Source: Strix aluco (lineage: Eukaryota > Chordata > Aves > Strigiformes > Strigidae). Taken from it: 64,000 bases of DNA. Below, one piece after another: positions 59,801 to 64,000 of this stretch (the first letter of the stretch is position 1; each line of letters opens with the position of its first letter). A model generated the notes under the pieces. It saw only the letters and a list, made by a program, of their open reading frames with translations. It had not been told where the DNA came from and did no database searches. Where the stretch lies: the NCBI RefSeq assembly GCF_031877795.1, contig NC_133940.1:5209985-5273984 (forward strand). Reading direction: 5' to 3'. A program made the translations under genes and the position numbers.

Positions 59801-60489
59801 AACCAAAGGATGCCGGTATTTCTGCTTCCAGCTGGCAAAAAGACTTGGAGCCAGTGCCAGGCTTTGGTGGGAATAGACTTGGCTTTCAAGGCGTGCTAAC
59901 ACAGATCCAGGAAGGCAGCCTTTTATCAGGCAGAGAGCAAAGTTTTTTGAGTCAGGAAGAGCAAAGATGAGCCAGCAGATGGGTGTCACCAGCAAGCCAG
60001 ATTGGTGGGCTGTGTCCTGGGGAGGGACAAGAGTCTCAGTGTCGCAGGGAGGGAAGGACTAGGGGAAGAAACAGGCAGGAGATTCACCCTGACAGATAGT
60101 CGAGACAGATCGGATCACCTGCAGGAAGGGAGGAGGCTCAGATGATGCCCCAATGCTATGCCCGGTGCCACAGAGAGGTCCAGCCCTGGCACTTTGAGCA
60201 TCACCCTGCCACAGTGAGCCTGTGTGGCCCTGGGCAGGCAGCAAAGGCGGCACCTGCAGGTGCTCGGGCTGCTGAGAAGCCGATGGTAAGACCTGACAAT
60301 TCATGGAGAGCTCTGTGGAGCAGGCACTGACAGACAACGAACATGTAGCAAGGTGATGCGCTCGGGGTAGAGGGGATTTTGGGGAATGCCCAGGCTAGCA
60401 GAGGAGACCACCTCTGCACCAGGGCTAGCTCAAGTCACTGGATCCAGTATTTAATCTTGCCTTTGATGTGATTCCGCTAGTAAACACAA
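56888..60489. other. Intergenic spacer downstream of GABRA3
   Basis: Mostly unique sequence containing a CA/TA microsatellite at 57686-57728. No coding exon, RNA gene or named mobile element was recognised. Confidence 0.5.
57686..57728 (+). repeat. (CA)n/(TA)n compound microsatellite
   Basis: 'acacacacacatgcatatat' runs into 'agagatatatatatatatat'. It is a compound dinucleotide repeat of roughly 43 bases and likely variable in length. Confidence 0.93.
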
Positions 60490-60507
60490 TATACTCTTTG
60501 TTACAAT

Positions 60508-60513
60508 TTTATT
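60508..60513 (-). terminator. GABRA3: Candidate distal poly-A signal of GABRA3
   Basis: AATAAA on the minus strand (TTTATT on plus) is embedded in 'acacaataaaattgtaac' and followed about 25-30 bases downstream by the GU-rich TTGTGTTTAC, the usual arrangement for cleavage near 60490. A weaker ATTAAA lies further downstream at 60455-60450. Confidence 0.4.
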
Positions 60514-63117
60514 GTGTTTGTTTTGCTTTTTATAGGGTTTCTATTCCATTCACTTCAGCCTGAGTATTATAGTGACATGAATGTTTTATAAGATACACTT
60601 CATATAGCTTGTTTAAGAAAATGACATCCAAGTAGTTTCCAAAACAAATAGCGTCACGGCCAGTCAGTGTAGCACTTCCCGCCAGAAAGCCCGAGGAGCA
60701 GGAGGGCAGCAGCAGTGGCACTGGCTCCTGGAGGGGATGCTGCTGGCGTGGTGGGAGCGCAGGGCGCCTCGGGGCCAAGGGGCAGGGGGCTGCGGCAGGG
60801 CAGTGCTGGGGTGGCCAGGCTGTCAGGGCCGGGGGGCTGCAGTAGCTCCAGGAGGCCAGTGCCAGGAGGAATCAGGTGCAAAAGCAGCCGGGATGTCCCC
60901 CCCTGCCCAGAGGAAGGTCTGGGGGCAGCACACTCTCCCTCTGCTCCTCCAACCCAACGCGGGGTGCACAGGGGGAGAGCTCCCTGGCTTTCTCTTCCTT
61001 GCCACCCAGCGGGGAGCCCTCGGGGATGAAAGGCACTGTAGAAATGTCATGGGCAGTCTGGGGTGCAGATGCTGTGGGGGAGGATGGGGAGCAAGCTGGT
61101 TTCCTCAGCATCGCCCCGGGTGGGGGGGAAGTTGCCATCTCTTGCCAGATGCTGCCTGCTGGTGTGGATGCGGTCGTGGACTGAATGCACCAGGGGCTGA
61201 GCTAAATGTCTCCTCGCTCCTCTCCTCGCCACAGCTGTAGGCAGGGGGAGCGACTGCACTGCTGTTGAGCCAGCAAGATTGGTAAGGGATTGGCAGGACA
61301 TGCACCAATGCCACCCGCACTGAAGGACAAAGTGTCCTGGCCTTCCCCGCTCTGTCCTGCCATCCCCATGGATATTCCAGGTGGGGCAAATCCTGTGCCT
61401 TGTGCTCAGCCCCGCTTCTGTGCGGGCAGGGGTAAACTGAGCTTAGCACAGTGGCTCGAAGCAATGCTGAAGACATCACCTTGGGGGTGCTGGGGCCTGG
61501 CTGCATGCACCCGAAATGTGCTTGGGGGCAGCTCAGGGGGGGCAGCTACAAGGTTGGAGGGAGGCCCAGGAAAGAGGGGGTGCATCCTACCCTGGGAGCA
61601 GGGCTGATGGCAGGATCAGTGCTGGGGACAAGAACTCACCAGGCACAGGATGTCCTTCCTTGTAGCAGGACAGTGTGTCCATGGCTCCAGGCACCAGGGA
61701 AGGGGGACAGATGGCTTGAATGCCACCATCTTTTTGGTTCTTGACTGTGGTGGCTGGGAAGGGAGAAAAAAAACCTCTTTCCAAGGCACTGGAGAGCCTT
61801 CCTTGGAAGAGTGTGCAGGTGTTAGAGTTGGGTCTTATCTCAGTGGCTTTGTGGGATGGCACCTGGCTCCCATGGTGCTCTGGGACAGCGGTATCACCCT
61901 GCTGTTTCAAAGATCCCCTTCTGTGGTCCCATAGTGCTGAGGATGCTCAGCTGCATCTGTTCCCCAGGGGCAGAGAGGTACCTGGGGACCGACTGTCCTC
62001 TGTCCCACAGGAGACAGCCTGCGCCTGAGCTGGCCTGGACCAACATCGCTGCTGCTCCATGAGCTGGGCTTCCCCGGGCTGTGCTCCTCCCAGTCAGCGT
62101 GGCTTACCCAAGAGCTAGGGGATTCTCTTCCTAAATTCACCCGTGAACAACAAGTTATGACTGAGGGGTGCTGAGTAGCCAAAGGAAGATGAATGGGGAT
62201 CTGGAAGAAGGGGCTTGGGCAGAGAGGAGATGCCAAGAAGGATAAGTGGATGGGGCCAAGAGAAAGTGGTAAACCACCCATCTGAACACAAACTCTATGG
62301 TTTCCAGTCCTGGTGCTGAATGCACGTGGCCTCACAGCTTCTATCTCCTCCAAGGCATTATGAAGTTCCTGTCTTGACTTCCTGACTGGCCCTGAGAAGA
62401 ATTATTTCTCTGGTAGGAACCATCCCACCCTCTAACATGAGTTGCCCCAAGAGTGCAGGATGGCAGACGGACAAGATTTTTCTCGCCTGTTCTTGTCTGG
62501 GGAGACACAAGGAAACCAGCAGCTGGGTTTGGTGAAGACAGAGAGGAAGAAGCCCTGTAGATACCTACAAGACGCTGCCACCCTGTTCCACCCTTGTAAT
62601 GGCTCCAAGGACCATGGCAGTGGTGGGTTCGCCCCCAGCAGGCACTGGGCTACGAGCTGGCCCATGCCACGCCACTCCCTCAGTGGACCAGCTTGCCTGC
62701 ATCCACAGCCACCGAGCACAGAGCACCAGGCACTGAAGGGCAGCCTGGCTGGCTGACTGACTCTGGAGGCCTCCCCATCCTTGAGCCCAGGCCACCAGGA
62801 GCATCCACCATGCTAGGGCAGTCCACTGCAGAAGAGGAAGAGGGGGGTGGACCACAGCAGCAGCCCCCAGCAGAGTGGACAGTGGAATGGCAGTGGCATG
62901 CAGACCATGGGAACGGCAGGAGGTGGAGGAGGTGAGATGGAAGCACAGGGTGACTTGGACAGATGGGGGACATCAGACTCACAATGTTAGAGGCACAACT
63001 TGTTATGATCCTTTTTTTTTTCCCCTTTCGTCATCAGAGACAAAGTAAAGTGAAACTGAAGTACACAGGATTAAATTAAAATCGCAGTTTTGTTTACATT
63101 ATAAAAGAATGATCTAA

Positions 63118-63137
63118 TAGTAATAATAATAATAATA
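63118..63137 (+). repeat. (TAA)n microsatellite
   Basis: About six TAA/AAT units form a short trinucleotide repeat about 100 bases past the GABRA3 stop codon, within its 3' UTR. Confidence 0.9.
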
Positions 63138-63237
63138 TCAAATGAACAATAATAATTAAAGAAAATGGGAAAGAAGAAAGCCCTGGAGAATTCCTGCCTG
63201 GATGGTGCTCACTGATGGAAGGTTTGTGTGACCGGTT

Positions 63238-63567
63238 TTATTGTTTGGGGATCATTCCCTTGATAGCTGACTCCCGGTTTACATATGTGGCCCAGTAGAC
63301 TAAGTTGAAAATGGCAAAGAGGACTGGAAAGACGATGCGGGACATCTTGTCTACCTTGCTGACGCTGTTGTATGTCTTCTTACTCTCTGGGAGCTTCTCC
63401 TCTATGCGGGGCAGCTTGGGGGGTACGTTGGTGGCAGTAGCAGTGGCAGCAGCACTCTTGGAGATGGTGGGCAGGCCAGGGTCCTTGGCAATGTTGAGAG
63501 CATACGTGGTGCCAACGATGTTGTAGGTGTTGTTGGTTTTCTTCGCTAGTGCCACTGGCTCTTTTTT
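63238..63567 (-). CDS. GABRA3: GABA-A receptor alpha-3 subunit, last coding exon
   Basis: Alpha-3 is the main alpha subunit of several brainstem, thalamic reticular and monoaminergic inhibitory synapses. This exon encodes the final 109 residues and the TAA stop (63240-63238). It opens after a strong acceptor (CTTCCACCTTCCCTAG) in phase 0 with [10 protein letters not shown]. It continues with the gephyrin-binding motif [11 protein letters not shown] (63525-63493), an Ala/Thr-rich linker, [14 protein letters not shown], the TM4 helix [20 protein letters not shown], and the short extracellular tail [12 protein letters not shown]. The NIVGTTY and [10 protein letters not shown] signatures and the C-terminus identify alpha-3 rather than other alphas. 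Upstream exons (signal peptide to TM3, including the edited I/M site in TM3) are off the right edge. It lies on the same strand as GABRG4, 34.7 kb upstream of that gene's start codon. Confidence 0.96.
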   Translation of the reverse strand, partial: KKEPVALAKKTNNTYNIVGTTYALNIAKDPGLPTISKSAAATATATNVPPKLPRIEEKLPESKKTYNSVSKVDKMSRIVFPVLFAIFNLVYWATYVNRESAIKGMIPKQ

Positions 63568-64000
63568 CTAGGGAAGGTGGAAGAAAAAAAACAATATAGA
63601 GATGAAGTGACTGTAGAATTGCATGAACATTTCGTCCTCTGAGTTTACCTGCTTGCCTGGATGAGAAGATGGAAAAGGGTGCGAGGAGCAAGAGACCAAG
63701 AAGAAGGCATTGTGGAAGGGAAGGAAGATGTGGTGAGAAGATGACCAGAACCCATGACATCTGCCACTTGAGGCCTGCTGGAGCATAAGGACATGCTGGA
63801 CTGGGGTAGACCAGCTACTCCAGGTAAGCCTGGCATGCAGCTTGTAGCACAAAGAAGTCCTGGCCTGGCAGCTAGGTCCTGCTGCAAGTCAAATAACTGA
63901 AGCCACATATCTGGGTTTGTAGCCTCCTTGCAGCCCCTTGGATCAGAGTAGTGGTATAAAAAGATGTGTGCAGCTGCACTTGAGCAGTAGCTGCCCCAGA
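63568..64000 (-). other. GABRA3: GABRA3 last intron (partial)
   Basis: The sequence right of the last-exon acceptor has an A-rich stretch complementary to the acceptor pyrimidine tract. No TM3-encoding exon or other alpha-3 exon appears before the window ends. Confidence 0.85.

Larger units (their letters stand above)
60490..63237 (-). other. GABRA3: Probable GABRA3 3' UTR
   Basis: The sequence follows the alpha-3 stop codon on the minus strand. The first 250 bases (down to about 62990) are AT-rich, with an AAT-repeat run (63118-63137) and the texture of UTR. An AATAAA overlaps the stop codon itself (63242-63237) and is too close to be a plausible cleavage signal. The next good signal is at 60513-60508, which would give a UTR of about 2.7 kb. 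GABA-A subunit genes often have long UTRs, but the GC-rich middle part (60.7-62.9 kb) looks like ordinary unique DNA, so the extent is an inference. Confidence 0.4.

Overview
This window is vertebrate nuclear DNA, almost certainly from a bird. The main evidence is two CR1 LINE fragments with the typical sauropsid 3' tail, a roughly 1 kb solo LTR of a type common in avian genomes plus a short remnant of a second copy, and introns and intergenic spacers of modest size. Nearly all of the 64 kb is non-coding. The many open frames across it are short and random in composition and do not look like genes.

Two genes can be supported, both on the minus strand and both encoding subunits of the pentameric GABA-A receptor chloride channel. 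The first five coding exons of a gamma subunit run right to left from a CpG-island promoter near 28.5 kb: exon 1 at 28469-28524, exon 2 at 23147-23295, exon 3 at 22901-22968, exon 4 at 1957-2177 and exon 5 at 1276-1358. All splice phases join cleanly into a 192-residue N-terminal half that includes the signal peptide and the complete Cys-loop. The channel-forming exons lie off the left edge. The sequence and its position beside alpha-3 fit gamma-4 (GABRG4), the bird counterpart of mammalian epsilon (GABRE). At the right edge, 63238-63567 is the last coding exon of the alpha-3 subunit (GABRA3). It carries part of the TM3-TM4 loop with its gephyrin-binding motif, then TM4 and the stop codon. The rest of GABRA3 is off the right edge.

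Layout: 1-1.3 kb is intron 5 of GABRG4 with a CR1 tail. From 1.3 to 28.5 kb is GABRG4, dominated by a 20.7 kb intron 3. From 27.8 to 28.9 kb is the CpG island. From about 29 to 60.5 kb is spacer holding a solo LTR (43.3-44.3 kb), a CR1 fragment (47.4-47.8 kb), an old amniote retroposon tail (51.4-51.5 kb) and a GAAGG satellite (56.7-56.9 kb). From about 60.5 to 63.2 kb is the probable GABRA3 3' UTR, and 63.2-64 kb holds its last exon and intron.

The tandem arrangement, with gamma-4/epsilon downstream of alpha-3 on one strand, matches the mammalian Xq28 GABRE-GABRA3-GABRQ cluster. A beta-4/theta gene would therefore be expected to the right of the window on the opposite strand. I found no new biological system. 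The points most worth a second look are a signal-peptide-bearing open frame inside intron 3, a possible unrecognised 3' terminal exon near 55.1 kb, a clustered X-box and E-box/CRE in the spacer, several conserved-looking non-coding blocks, and the Phe-to-Tyr change in the alpha-3 gephyrin motif.
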